A DNA stretch of 64,000 bases, taken from positions 34,483-98,482 of the forward strand of contig MBPM02000152.1 of NCBI GenBank assembly GCA_001695595.3, written 5' to 3'. Positions 32,658-42,417 of this stretch are shown here, in pieces; within the stretch, counting starts at the first letter, position 1, and each line of letters begins with the position of its first letter. Made by a program: the position numbers and the translations under genes. Source of the DNA: Plasmopara viticola (taxonomy: Eukaryota; Oomycota; Peronosporomycetes; Peronosporales; Peronosporaceae). The notes beneath the pieces were generated by a model. The model was not told the origin of the DNA, ran no database searches, and was given only the letters and a program-made list of their open reading frames with translations.

Positions 32658-32669
32658 GGTTATGAGCCC
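32658..32669 (+). promoter_or_regulatory. Primer binding site, half tRNA-iMet type
   Basis: GGTTATGAGCCC follows the LTR directly. It is complementary to GGGCTCATAACC, the anticodon arm of initiator tRNA-Met, as in Drosophila copia and yeast Ty5, which prime from a cleaved tRNA half. The gag ATG (32662) lies inside it. Confidence 0.8.
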
Positions 32670-33504
32670 AAGTAACGACTCCGGTGTCAAGATCGAGCCA
32701 TTCGACGGATCCAACTACGCGTTATGGAGCTACAAGATGAAGATGTCTTTGATGTCCAAGGGATTGTGGGCAGCCGTCTCTGGCGAAGGCGCACCCAATG
32801 CGGTCAAGGAGCAGCAAGCACACGCTGCGATCGCGCTCAACTTGAGTGACTCTCAGCTGATGCACGTGATCGACGCAACGTCAGCGACCGAAGCGTGGGG
32901 AAGACTGGCAAGGTTTCATCACACTCAAGACATGGCGAATCGGCTTTGGCTGAAGGAGAAGTTCGCTTCGTTCAAGTACACGGCGTCGAACATGAGTGGA
33001 CATGTGATGGAGCTTGAAGACCTGGTGATGAAGATGAGAAGTGCAAACTGTGCTCCAAGTGAAGAAGACATATGCGCAGTCATGCTAAGGAGCCTTCCTG
33101 CAAGCTACGAGAGCTTAGTGCAGGCGTTCCGGATGTCGATCACCAGCTTCGAATTCAGCAGTCTCGTGAGTAAGCTGATTGCTGAAGAAGTGCGCCAGAA
33201 GGAGGCGGCACGAGTAGAGGAAGCAACGGCTCTCTACACAAACAAGCGAGCGTCAAGCAGCACCCGAAGAAGCAACAAGGACGACGTCCCAAAGGACCGT
33301 CGGGGGTGTGCTACAATTGTGGCAAGGTCGGCCACTATGCTAGAGATTGCCGTTCAAGTCGGATTCCAAGAGAAGCAAACCATGACCAGTCCAACATCGC
33401 GTTCAATGCCAGTGAGGGCTACGCGAGCAACTGCTGGGTCATGGACAGCGGAGCATCGGCGCATATGTGCAAGGATCGAGGATCCTTCGTGGACTACAAG
33501 ATAG
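32662..33504 (+). pseudogene. gag: copia 1 gag, frameshifted
   Basis: Nucleocapsid precursor of the retrotransposon. Residues 1 to about 196 form the copia-type gag core (N-terminal FDGSNYALWS motif, a KGLW motif near residue 34). They match copy 3 closely; this copy reads WAAVSG where copy 3 reads WGAVSG. One A is missing near 33249 (gcgagcg against gcgaagcg in copies 2 and 3), after which the listed frame runs out of register to a stop at 33504. The start is the ATG in the primer site, only four bases after the LTR. The zinc knuckle continues in the next frame. The gap may be real or a sequencing error. Confidence 0.88.
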
Positions 33505-36500
33505 TTGAACAGCCGCGCAGTGTTTCAAGCGCGAAGAACGATGTGAAGCTCAAGGTCATCGGCTACGGAACGGTCAAGCTTCGGGTTTGGACCGGGCATG
33601 CGTGGATCGATGCCACGCTGGAAAATACTCTGCACGTTCAAGAACTGTCGAAGAATTTGTTCTCGCTTACGGCTGCAGCAGCACGAGGAATGACGATCGA
33701 GATTACCCGCGACGAGTGCGTGGTGAAGCGTGGCGGCACACCGGTTGCCACGGGAAGGAAACAGGGTTTCCTGATGTACCTCAACATCGAGGCTGATGCG
33801 GAGTGCCATGTTGCAGAGACAGAAGCAGAGCTATGGCACCGAAGACTGGGTCACGCATCGTATGGCACGGTAAACGCTCTGGTCAAGGATGGAAGAATCA
33901 AGGGAGAAGAGATGAAGATGGACTTTGTATGCGATGTGTGCGCAACATCCAAGCAAGTGCGAAAGTCTTTCAATACAAGTGAGGAAGACGCAGAGCTCAG
34001 GGAGGCTGCGCGTTCCGATGAAGTGGTGTGGTCTGACGTACTCGGGCCAATCACGCCACTCTCAAAGTCCGGCTACAAGTACATTGTCAGCTTCATCATG
34101 ATGAAAAACCGGTACACGACGGTCTTCCCGTTGCGGAAGAAGAGCGAAGTAACAAGCGCGTTCACAAGGTTTTACCGAGAGATCAAGACGCTGTCTGGGA
34201 CAAAGGTCAAGGTTCTTCGAAGTGACAACGGTGGGGAGTACCGGAACGCGGCGATGGACAACTTTTGCAAGGCAAAGTTTATCAAACAAGAGTTCACGGT
34301 ACCGTTCAACCCTGAACAGAACGGTATGGCAGAGCGCATGAACCGGACACTGATCGAGATGACACGCTGCATGATCAAGGACAGTGGACTCGACAAGTCA
34401 TACTGGTGTGAAGCTCTCATGACAGCGACAGACATCCGGAACGTGCTTCCAAACGCGTCGAACAAGAGATCAAGTCCATACGAGATGGTGTTTAAGCGGA
34501 AACCGCGTATCGACCACATGCGCGTATTTGGTGCGCAGTGTTACGCGCATGTGGCGAAGGCGGGACGCAAGAAACTGGATGATTCAGGCGTGAAGTGTTT
34601 CTTCCTTGGATATGCGAAGAAACACAAGGCGTATCGACTTCTTGACGCGGACGACGGATCAATCAAGATTTCAAGAAGTGTGACGTTCGCTGAGCATCCC
34701 GTCTCGAAGGTACTGGAGAAGAGAAGAAATGTGATCGTCGACGTGATTGAAGACGAAGAAGAGACGGAGGCACCGTTTGAAGAGGAAGTTTTGAGGACAC
34801 CACCGATGCGAACACGCCAGGAGCCGGGGAACGACGGGCAAGATAACGTGGTCGTTCAAGTTCCAACTCGTGCATCGAGCACACCTGGCCGAGATGGCGA
34901 AGAAGAGTGGATGGTGCGACCTGTTCGGAAGAAGCGTGGTCTGGTGCGCTACGACAAAGAATTCACGAACATACGCCGCGGTGAATTCAATCTGGACGAC
35001 TTCGAGGGAGAGTACGACTCTCACCACTGTTTGGTCGCGGAGAGCAGTGGGGAACAAGCTTCCACCTACGAAGAAGTAATGAAGAGCGAATACAAGGATC
35101 AGTGGCTGGAAGCGATGAAGAGCGAGATGAAGTCACTTGAAGATCACAACACATGGAAGCTATTGGACATGCCACAGCATAAGAAGGCTGTTGGGTGCAA
35201 GTGGGTCTTCCGTATCAAGCGTGATCCGAGTGGCAATATTGTGAAGTTCAAGGCACGCTTAGTCGCAAAGGGGTTTACGCAGCGCCCTGGAATTGACTAC
35301 AATGAGACGTTTGCGCCAGTCGCACGCAAAGAGTCGATTAATGCGGTGTTGGCGATCGCAGCGGCTGAAGACTTAGAAGCTGAAAATGTCGACGTTGATA
35401 CAGCATTCCTGTATGGCGAAGTTGAAGAGGAGATCTACATGGACCAGCCAGATGGCTTCGAAGATGAAGAAAATCCGGCAAAGAAGTGCTTACTTCAAAA
35501 AGCACTTTACGGGACGAAGCAAGCTGCGCGACAGTGGAACAGCAAGCTCACCAAGCATCTGGAGAATCAAGGTTTCAAGGGTACCTCGGCAGACCCATGT
35601 GTGTTCGTTCGTGTTTCGAGAAACGAGTACAGCATCATCATCATTTACGTGGATGACTTGATGCTGTTCTGCAAAACCATGGATCATATTGAGGACATCA
35701 AGAGTGCGCTGAAGGAAGAGTTCAGCATCAAAGAACTCGGAGAGCTCAAGTATTGCCTGGGGATCGAGATACACCGCAAGCGTGACGACCATGTGATCAA
35801 GATAAACCAACAAGCGTATATCAAGCGACTCGCGGAGAAATTTGGTGTTGATCAATGCAAGGACGTGCACACACCAGCGGACAGTAACTCCAAGTCGTCG
35901 AAGTTGCCCGAAGAGGAAGCGTTTGCGCCGAAGTACCCATATCGCGAACTGGTGGGGGCTTTGATGTACATAGCAACATGTACGCGCCCGGACATAGCAT
36001 ATGCTGTTGGTGAAGTTGCCAAGTTTTGCGAGCGTTACGGCAAGGCACACTGGGCGGCGGCCAAGCGAATTCTGAAGTACTTGAAGACGACAATAGATAT
36101 CAGCATTGTGTTTGACGGCTCGAGCAAGGGAGAGCTGATTGCGTATGCTGATGCAAACTGGGCAGGAGACCTCGACACGCGACGTTCAACAACAGGGTAT
36201 GTATTCTTCTTGAATGGAAGTGCCGTTTCGTGGAATTCCAAGCGTCAGCCGACGGTCGCAACATCAAGCACGGAAGCAGAGTACATGAGTTTGTACAGTG
36301 TGACGCAAGAGGCTATTTGGTTCCGAAGTCTGCTCAAGGACATGAAGTACGGTGTCGATTCGGCAACAACGATTTATCAAGATAATCAAGGTTGCATCGC
36401 ACTGGCCAAGAATCCTGTTTATCACTCGCGGACGAAGCACATCGACATCAAGTTTCATTTCCTGCGCGAGAAAGTGGAACGCGAGGAAATCACACTTGAA

Positions 36501-36599
36501 TACAAGCCGACGGAAGACATGGTCGCGGACGGATTTACGAAGGCACTTGCAAGGGACAAGCACAGCAAGTTTCTTACGGGTCTACGGATGGCAGCGTAG
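33306..36599 (+). CDS. pol: copia 1 pol region: zinc knuckle, protease, integrase, RT, RNase H
   Basis: 1097 codons in one frame, entered from gag after the gap near 33249; the first codon here is GTG inside the gene, not a true start. Seen in order: CCHC knuckle (residues 2-15), aspartic protease DSGA (47-50), GAG-preintegrase and integrase zinc residues H178, H183, C209, C212, integrase core D244, D307 and E343 with 35 residues between the last two, and reverse transcriptase with FLYGE near 701 and YVDD at 781-784. RNase H follows with YADANW near 947, STEAEY near 988 and QDNQG near 1025. Order PR-INT-RT-RH defines Ty1/copia. All catalytic motifs are present. The residue before SDVLGP is W, C in the other copies. 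If gag were in frame the product would be one 1312-residue polyprotein. Confidence 0.93.
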   Translation: MCYNCGKVGHYARDCRSSRIPREANHDQSNIAFNASEGYASNCWVMDSGASAHMCKDRGSFVDYKIVEQPRSVSSAKNDVKLKVIGYGTVKLRVWTGHAWIDATLENTLHVQELSKNLFSLTAAAARGMTIEITRDECVVKRGGTPVATGRKQGFLMYLNIEADAECHVAETEAELWHRRLGHASYGTVNALVKDGRIKGEEMKMDFVCDVCATSKQVRKSFNTSEEDAELREAARSDEVVWSDVLGPITPLSKSGYKYIVSFIMMKNRYTTVFPLRKKSEVTSAFTRFYREIKTLSGTKVKVLRSDNGGEYRNAAMDNFCKAKFIKQEFTVPFNPEQNGMAERMNRTLIEMTRCMIKDSGLDKSYWCEALMTATDIRNVLPNASNKRSSPYEMVFKRKPRIDHMRVFGAQCYAHVAKAGRKKLDDSGVKCFFLGYAKKHKAYRLLDADDGSIKISRSVTFAEHPVSKVLEKRRNVIVDVIEDEEETEAPFEEEVLRTPPMRTRQEPGNDGQDNVVVQVPTRASSTPGRDGEEEWMVRPVRKKRGLVRYDKEFTNIRRGEFNLDDFEGEYDSHHCLVAESSGEQASTYEEVMKSEYKDQWLEAMKSEMKSLEDHNTWKLLDMPQHKKAVGCKWVFRIKRDPSGNIVKFKARLVAKGFTQRPGIDYNETFAPVARKESINAVLAIAAAEDLEAENVDVDTAFLYGEVEEEIYMDQPDGFEDEENPAKKCLLQKALYGTKQAARQWNSKLTKHLENQGFKGTSADPCVFVRVSRNEYSIIIIYVDDLMLFCKTMDHIEDIKSALKEEFSIKELGELKYCLGIEIHRKRDDHVIKINQQAYIKRLAEKFGVDQCKDVHTPADSNSKSSKLPEEEAFAPKYPYRELVGALMYIATCTRPDIAYAVGEVAKFCERYGKAHWAAAKRILKYLKTTIDISIVFDGSSKGELIAYADANWAGDLDTRRSTTGYVFFLNGSAVSWNSKRQPTVATSSTEAEYMSLYSVTQEAIWFRSLLKDMKYGVDSATTIYQDNQGCIALAKNPVYHSRTKHIDIKFHFLREKVEREEITLEYKPTEDMVADGFTKALARDKHSKFLTGLRMAA

Positions 36600-36622
36600 G
36601 ATGCTCACTTCGCGCGCACATC

Positions 36623-36631
36623 AAGGGAGAG
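36623..36631 (+). promoter_or_regulatory. Polypurine tract of copia 1
   Basis: AAGGGAGAG directly before the 3' LTR, the expected plus-strand primer site. Confidence 0.85.
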
Positions 36632-36837
36632 TGTTAAAGATTGATGTGCTGATCGAAGAAAGGCGGACGTTACTATGACCAGTGATTGGTCAATGCGAAT
36701 GAATGGCTATTGTGCGCGAAAGGAATGAATGGCCAGCAAGAGAGACAGCAAAGAGTAGGACAAGGATGAACGCACAAATACAACTTACTGAGTTTATTTT
36801 TATTAACATTCCGATCCCGAGTTTATTTTTATTAACA
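36632..36837 (+). repeat. 3' LTR of copia 1
   Basis: 206 bp, two substitutions from the 5' LTR. Followed by GTGCT and then agcgttcgctcaat, which lacks one T found in ordinary S1 copies. Confidence 0.93.
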
Positions 36838-36842
36838 GTGCT
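36838..36842. other. Target-site duplication of copia 1, right
   Basis: GTGCT, identical to the left copy at 32447-32451. Confidence 0.92.
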
Positions 36843-36963
36843 AGCGTTCGCTCAATATATAAATGGAAACACAAGCTGAAGTGATTAACATCAACTTAAA
36901 GAAGACAGCGCACCAAAGAAAAGTGGAGCAAGAGAACATTTTGGTCAATAAGAAATAATATGA

Positions 36964-37036
36964 TATCAGAGGAGGGGATCGAACCCTCGATCTCGAGCGT
37001 GTGAAGCTCGCGTCCTAACCACTAGACGACACTGAC
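36964..37036 (-). tRNA. tRNA-Val(CAC), subtype CAC-1
   Basis: 73 nt, intact; its 3' end faces copia 1, about 120 bp away. S2 upstream. Confidence 0.9.
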
Positions 37037-37311
37037 AGAATGATTTATGCAATGGCCTCACGACATATAACTCGTATATCTGCCCAATGGCGTGTACAAA
37101 GGCTACATTTTGAGCTCGCTTGATAACACCGACAGCCTTATTATTGCTCGAGCATGATCGACCGTGACAGCGTCGTCTTGATTGTCAGCTATTGCAATAT
37201 CAATTTAATTTACACAAACGCGTCCTCTACTCATCCGTAATAAATTAAAGGAATCTGAGGAGCAAGAAATGTGAAAACAAGAGTACGATATTGTCGATAA
37301 AAATAAATTGT

Positions 37312-37384
37312 TATCAGTGGAGGGGATCGAACCCTCGATCTCGAGCGTGTAAAACTCGCGTCCTAATCACTAGACGACACTGAC
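37312..37384 (-). tRNA. tRNA-Val(UAC), G19A
   Basis: 73 nt. ctaatcac on the plus strand changes conserved G19 to A in the D loop and A box, which would weaken the G19-C56 contact. S1 upstream. Confidence 0.82.
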
Positions 37385-37657
37385 AGGTTCTTGTGTAGTA
37401 TGGCTTGGCAACACATAACTCTTAATCGTAATCAGTCTCTTGTACGCTGGCTTTTATATCGAGCAGATCAAAGCCGGCTTAGTACCACCATCTTGCTCAA
37501 GCTTGGGCCACTGCGGCAGTGTCATCTGTCGTGCTAGCGTTCGCTCTAATATATAAATGGAAACACAAGCTGAAGTGATTAACATCAACTTAAAGAAGAC
37601 AGCGCACCAAAGAAAAGTGGAGCAAGAGAACATTTTGGTCAATAAGAAATAATATGA

Positions 37658-37730
37658 TTTCAGAGGAGGGGATCGAACCCTCGATCTCGAGCGTGTGAAG
37701 CTCGCGTCCTAACCACTAGACGACACTGAC
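37658..37730 (-). tRNA. tRNA-Val(CAC), CAC-1 with U72A
   Basis: 73 nt. Plus strand tttcagagg gives A72, so the first acceptor pair is G1-A72. S1v (gattatcg) upstream. Confidence 0.8.
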
Positions 37731-37994
37731 AGATTATCGTATAGTATGGCCTGGCAACACATAATTCTCATTCGTAATCAGTCTCTTGTACGCTGGCTTT
37801 TATATTGAGCCGATCAAAGCCGGCCTAATTCCACCGTATTGCTCAAGCTTGGGCCACTACGTCTGTCGTGCTAGCGTTCGCTCTAATATATAAATAAAAA
37901 CACAAGCTGAAGTGGTAAGCATCAAAAAAGGAATGACAGCGCACCAAAAAAAAGTGGAGCAAGAGAACATTTTGGTCAATAAGAGACAATATGA
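37731..37994. repeat. Spacer S1v, diverged S1 with internal deletion
   Basis: Like S1 but with several substitutions (ggcctgg, attgagccgatc, cctaattccacc) and missing the usual gcggcagtgtcat stretch, so it reads cactacgtctgtcg. It is found only next to the degenerate UAC-1d copies, also near 41.1, 44.5, 47.8 and 63.2 kb, and marks an older or less homogenised subfamily. Confidence 0.78.
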
Positions 37995-38067
37995 TATCAG
38001 AGAAGGGGATCGAATCCTCGATCTCGAGCGTGTAAAGCTCGCGTCCTGACCACTAGACACCACTGAC
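37995..38067 (-). pseudogene. Degenerate tRNA-Val(UAC), subtype UAC-1d
   Basis: Reference UAC-1d. It keeps the cloverleaf outline but U8 is G, G53 is A (an A53-C61 mismatch that also damages the B box), and the D loop has a T to C change. The anticodon is UAC with C31. Loss of U8 and G53 argues against function. S1v on both sides. Confidence 0.75.
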
Positions 38068-38340
38068 AGATTATTGTATAGTATGGCCTGGCAACACATA
38101 ACTCTTAATCGTAATCAGTCTCTTGTACGCTGGCTTTTACATTGAGCAGATCAAAGCCGGCCTGTTACCATCGTATTGCTCGAGCTTGGGCCACTGCGGC
38201 AGTGTCATCAGTCGTGCTAGCGTTCGCTCTAATATATAAATGGAAACACAAGCTGAGGTGATAAGCATCAAGAAAGAGATGACAGCGCACCAAAGAAAAG
38301 TGGAGCAAGAGAACATTTTGGTCCAAAAGAAAAAATATGA

Positions 38341-38413
38341 TATCAGAGGAGGGGATCGAACCCTCGATCTCGAGCGTGTGAAGCTCGCGTCCTAACCACT
38401 AGACGACACTGAC
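38341..38413 (-). tRNA. tRNA-Val(CAC), subtype CAC-1 in S1v context
   Basis: 73 nt, intact; upstream spacer begins ggtttttgt. The trailer (gtccaaaag) gives T4. Confidence 0.88.
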
Positions 38414-38685
38414 AGGTTTTTGTATAGTATGGCCTGGCAACACATCACTCTTAATCGTAATCAGTCTCTTGTACGCTGGCTTTTATATTGAGCAGATCAA
38501 AGCCGGCCTGTTACCACCGTATTGCTCGAGCTTGGGCCACTGCGGCAGTGTCATCAGTCGTGCTAGCGTTCGCTCTAATATATAAATGGAAACACAAGCT
38601 GAAGTGATAAGCATAAAAAAAGGAATGACAGCGCACCAAAAAAAGTGGAGCAAGAGAACATTTCGGTCAATAAGAAATAATATGA

Positions 38686-38758
38686 TATCAGAGATGGGGA
38701 TCGAACCCTCGATCTCGAGCGTGTGAAGCTCGCGTCCTAACCACTAGACGACACTGAC
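38686..38758 (-). tRNA. tRNA-Val(CAC), T-stem variant A50-A64
   Basis: 73 nt. gagatgggg on the plus strand replaces gaggagggg, giving an A50-A64 mismatch and G49-U65. S1 upstream. Confidence 0.8.
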
Positions 38759-39031
38759 AGGTTCTGGTATAGTATGGCTTGGCAACACATAACACTTAAT
38801 CGTAATCAGTCTCTTGTACGCTGGCTTTTATATCGAGCAGATCAAAGCCGGCTTAGTACCACCGTATTGCTCAAGCTTGGGCCACTGCGGCAGTGTCATC
38901 TGTCGTGCTAGCGTTCGCTCTAATATATAAATGGAAACACAAGCTGAAGTGATTAACATCAACTTAAAGAAGACAGCGCACCAAAGAAAAGTGGAGCAAG
39001 AGAACATTTTGGTCAATAAGAAATAATATGA

Positions 39032-39104
39032 TATCAGAGGAGGGGATCGAACCCTCGATCTCGAGCGTGTGAAGCTCGCGTCCTAACCACTAGACGACAC
39101 TGAC
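39032..39104 (-). tRNA. tRNA-Val(CAC), subtype CAC-1, S1 upstream
   Basis: 73 nt, intact. Confidence 0.9.
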
Positions 39105-39377
39105 AGGTTCTTGTATAGTATGGCTTGGCAACACTTAACTCTTAATCGTAATCAGTCTCTTGTACGCTGGCTTTTATATCGAGCAGATCAAAGCCGGCTT
39201 AGTACCACCATATTGCTCAAGCTTGGGCCACTGCGGCAGTGTCATCTGTCGTGCTAGCGTTCGCTCTAATATAAAAATGGAAATACAAGCTGAAGTGATT
39301 AGCATCAACTTAAAGAAGACAGCGCACCAAAGAAAAGTGGAGCAAGAGAACATTTTGGTCAAAAAGAAATAATATGA

Positions 39378-39449
39378 TATCAGAGGAGGGATCGAACCCT
39401 CGATCTCGAGCGTGTGAAGCTCGCGTCCTAACCACTAGACGACACTGAC
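39378..39449 (-). tRNA. tRNA-Val(CAC), subtype CAC-1, 1-base gap
   Basis: 72 nt, one G short; T5 trailer. The duplicate at 46119 is complete. Confidence 0.8.
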
Positions 39450-39722
39450 AGAATGTTCTATGCAATGGCCTCACGACATATAACTCGTATATCTGCCCAA
39501 TGGCGTGTACAAAGGCTCATTTTGACCTCGCTTGATAACACCGACAGCCTTATTATTGCTCGAGCATGATCGACCGTGACAGCGTCGTCTTGATTGTCAG
39601 CTATTGCAATATCAAATTAATTTAGACAAACGCGTCCTCAACTCATCCGTAATAAATTAAAGGAATCTGAGGAGCAAGAAATTCGAAACAAGAGTACGAT
39701 ATTGTCGATAAAAATAATTCGT

Positions 39723-39795
39723 TATCAGTGGAGGGGATCGAACCCTCGATCTCGAGCGTGTAAAACTCGCGTCCTAACCACTAGACGACACTGAC
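39723..39795 (-). tRNA. tRNA-Val(UAC), subtype UAC-2, next to solo LTR 1
   Basis: 73 nt, intact. The trailer reads aaaaataattcgtta on the plus strand and keeps a T5 run. The solo LTR starts 151 bp upstream. Confidence 0.9.
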
Positions 39796-39941
39796 AGGTT
39801 CTTGTGTAGTATGGCTTGGCAACACATAATTCTAAATCGTAATCAGTCTCTTGTACGCTGGCTTTTATATCGAGCAGATCAAAGCCGGCTTAGTACCACC
39901 ATATTGCTCAAGCTTGGGCCACTGCGGCAGTGTCATCTGTC

Positions 39942-39946
39942 GTGCT
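39942..39946. other. Target-site duplication of solo LTR 1, left
   Basis: GTGCT, with its partner at 40153-40157. Confidence 0.9.
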
Positions 39947-40152
39947 TGTTAAAGATTGATGTGCTGATCGAAGAAAGGCGGACGTTACTATGACCAGTGA
40001 TTGGTCAATGCGATTGAATGGCTATCGTGCGCGAAAGGAATGAATGGCCAGCAAGAGAGACAGCAAAGAGTAGGACAAGGATGAACGCACAAATACAACT
40101 TACTGAGTTTATTTTTATTAACATTCCGATCCCGAGTTTATTTTTATTAACA
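39947..40152 (+). mobile_element. Solo LTR 1 of the copia element
   Basis: One complete 206-bp LTR (TGTTAA...TTAACA) with GTGCT on both sides and no internal region, as left by recombination between two LTRs. The right flank has the same missing T (cgctcaat) as the full elements. Confidence 0.93.
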
Positions 40153-40157
40153 GTGCT
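40153..40157. other. Target-site duplication of solo LTR 1, right
   Basis: GTGCT. Confidence 0.9.
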
Positions 40158-40278
40158 AGCGTTCGCTCAATATATAAATGGAAACACAAGCTGAAGTGAT
40201 TAACATCAACTTAAAGAAGACAGCGCACCAAAGAAAAGTGGAGCAAGAGAACATTTTGGTCAATAAGAAATAATATGA

Positions 40279-40351
40279 TACCAGAGGAGGGGATCGAACC
40301 CTCGATCTCGAGCGTGTGAAGCTCGCGTCCTAACCACTAGACGACACTGAC
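40279..40351 (-). tRNA. tRNA-Val(CAC), CAC-1 with A71G
   Basis: 73 nt. taccagagg gives a U2-G71 wobble. S2 upstream. Confidence 0.85.
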
Positions 40352-40625
40352 AGAATGATTTATGCAATGGCCTCACGACATATAACTCGTATATCTGCCC
40401 AATGGCGTGTACAAAGGCTACATTTTGAGCTCGCTTGATAACACCGACAGCCTTATTATTGCTCGAGCATGATCGACCGTGACAGCGTCGTCTTGATTGT
40501 CAGCTATTGCAATATCAATTTAATTTACACAAACGCGTCCTCTACTCATCCGTAATAAATTAAAGGAATCTGAGGAGCAAGAAATGTGAAACAAGAGTAC
40601 GATATTGTCGATAAAAATAAATTGT

Positions 40626-40698
40626 TATCAGTGGAGGGGATCGAACCCTCGATCTCGAGCGTGTAAAACTCGCGTCCTAATCACTAGACGACACTGAC
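40626..40698 (-). tRNA. tRNA-Val(UAC), G19A
   Basis: 73 nt, same D-loop change as 37312; S1 upstream. Confidence 0.82.
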
Positions 40699-40971
40699 AG
40701 GTTCTTGTGTAGTATGGCTTGGCAACACATAACTCTAAATCGTAATCAGTCTCTTGTACGCTGGCTTTTATATCGAGCAGATCAAAGCCGGCTTAGTACC
40801 ACCATGTTGCTCAAGCTTGGGCCACTGCGGCAGTGTCATCTGTCGTGCTAGCGTTCGCTCTAATATATAAATGGAAACACAAGCTGAAGTGATTAACATC
40901 AACTTAAAGAAGACAGCGCACCAAAGAAAAGTGGAGCAAGAGAACATTTTGGTCAATAAGAAATAATATGA

Positions 40972-41044
40972 TTTCAGAGGAGGGGATCGAACCCTCGATC
41001 TCGAGCGTGTGAAGCTCGCGTCCTAACCACTAGACGACACTGAC
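40972..41044 (-). tRNA. tRNA-Val(CAC), CAC-1 with U72A
   Basis: 73 nt; S1v upstream. Confidence 0.8.
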
Positions 41045-41307
41045 AGATTATCGTATAGTATGGCCTGGCAACACATAATTCTCATTCGTAATCAGTCTCT
41101 TGTACGCTGGCTTTTATATTGAGCCGATCAAAGCCGGCCTAATTCCACCGTATTGCTCAAGCTTGGGCCACTACGTCTGTCGTGCTAGCGTTCGCTCTAA
41201 TATATAAATAAAAACACAAGCTGAAGTGGTAAGCATCAAAAAGGAATGACAGCGCACCAAAAAAAAGTGGAGCAAGAGAACATTCTGGTCAATAAGAGAC
41301 AATATGA

Positions 41308-41380
41308 TATCAGAGAAGGGGATCGAATCCTCGATCTCGAGCGTGTAAAGCTCGCGTCCTGACCACTAGACAGCACTGAC
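41308..41380 (-). pseudogene. Degenerate tRNA-Val(UAC), subtype UAC-1d
   Basis: Position 8 is C (agacagcac), G53 is A. S1v on both sides. Confidence 0.75.
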
Positions 41381-41653
41381 AGATTATTGTATAGTATGGC
41401 CTGGCAACACATAACTCTTAATCGTAATCAGTCTCTTGTACGCTGGCTTTTACATTGAGCAGATCAAAGCCGGCCTGTTACCATCGTATTGCTCGAGCTT
41501 GGGCCACTGCGGCAGTGTCATCAGTCGTGCTAGCGTTCGCTCTAATATATAAATGGAAACACAAGCTGAGGTGATAAGCATCAAGAAAGAGATGACAGCG
41601 CACCAAAGAAAAGTGGAGCAAGAGAACATTTTGGTCCAAAAGAAATAATATGA

Positions 41654-41726
41654 TATCAGAGGAGGGGATCGAACCCTCGATCTCGAGCGTGTGAAGCTCG
41701 CGTCCTAACCACTAGACGACACTGAC
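41654..41726 (-). tRNA. tRNA-Val(CAC), subtype CAC-1 in S1v context
   Basis: 73 nt, intact; T4 trailer. Confidence 0.88.
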
Positions 41727-41998
41727 AGGTTTTTGTATAGTATGGCCTGGCAACACATCACTCTTAATCGTAATCAGTCTCTTGTACGCTGGCTTTTATG
41801 TTGAGCAGATCAAAGCCGGCCTGTTACCACCGTATTGCTCGAGCTTGGGCCACTGCGGCAGTGTCATCAGTCGTGCTAGCGTTCGCTCTAATATATAAAT
41901 GGAAACACAAGCTGAAGTGATAAGCATAAAAAAAGAATGACAGCGCACCAAAAAAAAGTGGAGCAAGAGAACATTTCGGGCAATAAGGAATAATATGA

Positions 41999-42071
41999 TA
42001 TCAGAGATGGGGATCGAACCCTCGATCTCGAGCGTGTGAAGCTCGCGTCCTAACCACTAGACGACACTGAC
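41999..42071 (-). tRNA. tRNA-Val(CAC), T-stem variant A50-A64
   Basis: 73 nt, same change as 38686; S1 upstream. Confidence 0.8.
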
Positions 42072-42344
42072 AGGTTCTTGTATAGTATGGCTTGGCAACA
42101 CATAACTCTTAATCGTAATCAGTCTCTTGTACGCTGGCTTTTATATCGAGCAGATCAAAGCCGGCTTAGTACCACCATATTGCTCAAGCTTGGGCCACTG
42201 CGGCAGTGTCATCTGTCGTGCTAGCGTTCGCTCTAATATAAAAATGGAAATACAAGCTGAAGTGATTAGCATCAACTTAAAGAAGACAGCGCACCAAAGA
42301 AAAGTGGAGCAAGAGAACATTTTGGTCAAAAAGAAATAATATGA

Positions 42345-42417
42345 TATCAGAGGAGGGGATCGAACCCTCGATCTCGAGCGTGTGAAGCTCGCGTCCTAAC
42401 CACTAGACGACACTGAC
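42345..42417 (-). tRNA. tRNA-Val(CAC), subtype CAC-1, T5 trailer
   Basis: 73 nt, intact; S2 upstream, of the gttctatgc type. Confidence 0.9.

Larger units (their letters stand above)
32452..36837 (+). mobile_element. Ty1/copia LTR retrotransposon, copy 1
   Basis: 4386 bp, with 206-bp LTRs that start TGTTAA and end TTAACA and a 5-bp target duplication. Order: LTR, primer site, gag, zinc knuckle, protease, integrase, reverse transcriptase, RNase H, polypurine tract, LTR. It lies in a tRNA-array S1 spacer, antisense to the tRNAs. The two LTRs differ at two substitutions (gcgattg/gcgaatg and tatcg/tattg), so the insertion is fairly young. One frameshift in gag separates the two reading frames. 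Confidence 0.95.
36838..39946 (-). repeat. Tandem tRNA-Val array, block between copia 1 and solo LTR 1
   Basis: Nine tRNA-Val copies, including the degenerate UAC-1d gene and the diverged S1v spacers. The same nine-gene series reappears at 43.7-46.5 kb with an offset of about 6744 bp. Confidence 0.9.

Noticed and set aside
33249..33504. Programmed frameshift between gag and pol in copia 1
   Set aside because: Copies 2 and 3 read through this place in one frame. Copy 1 lacks one A, so it is a lesion or a sequencing error, not recoding.
35490..36050. Minus-strand ORF of 186 codons inside copia pol
   Set aside because: Antisense shadow of the RT coding frame; present in all three copies only because pol is conserved.
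39160..39372. Plus-strand ORFs of 60-86 codons in spacers and across tRNA genes
   Set aside because: They are antisense to the tRNA array or shadows of the same spacer, with frames that differ among copies. Those near LTRs simply run into the LTR.
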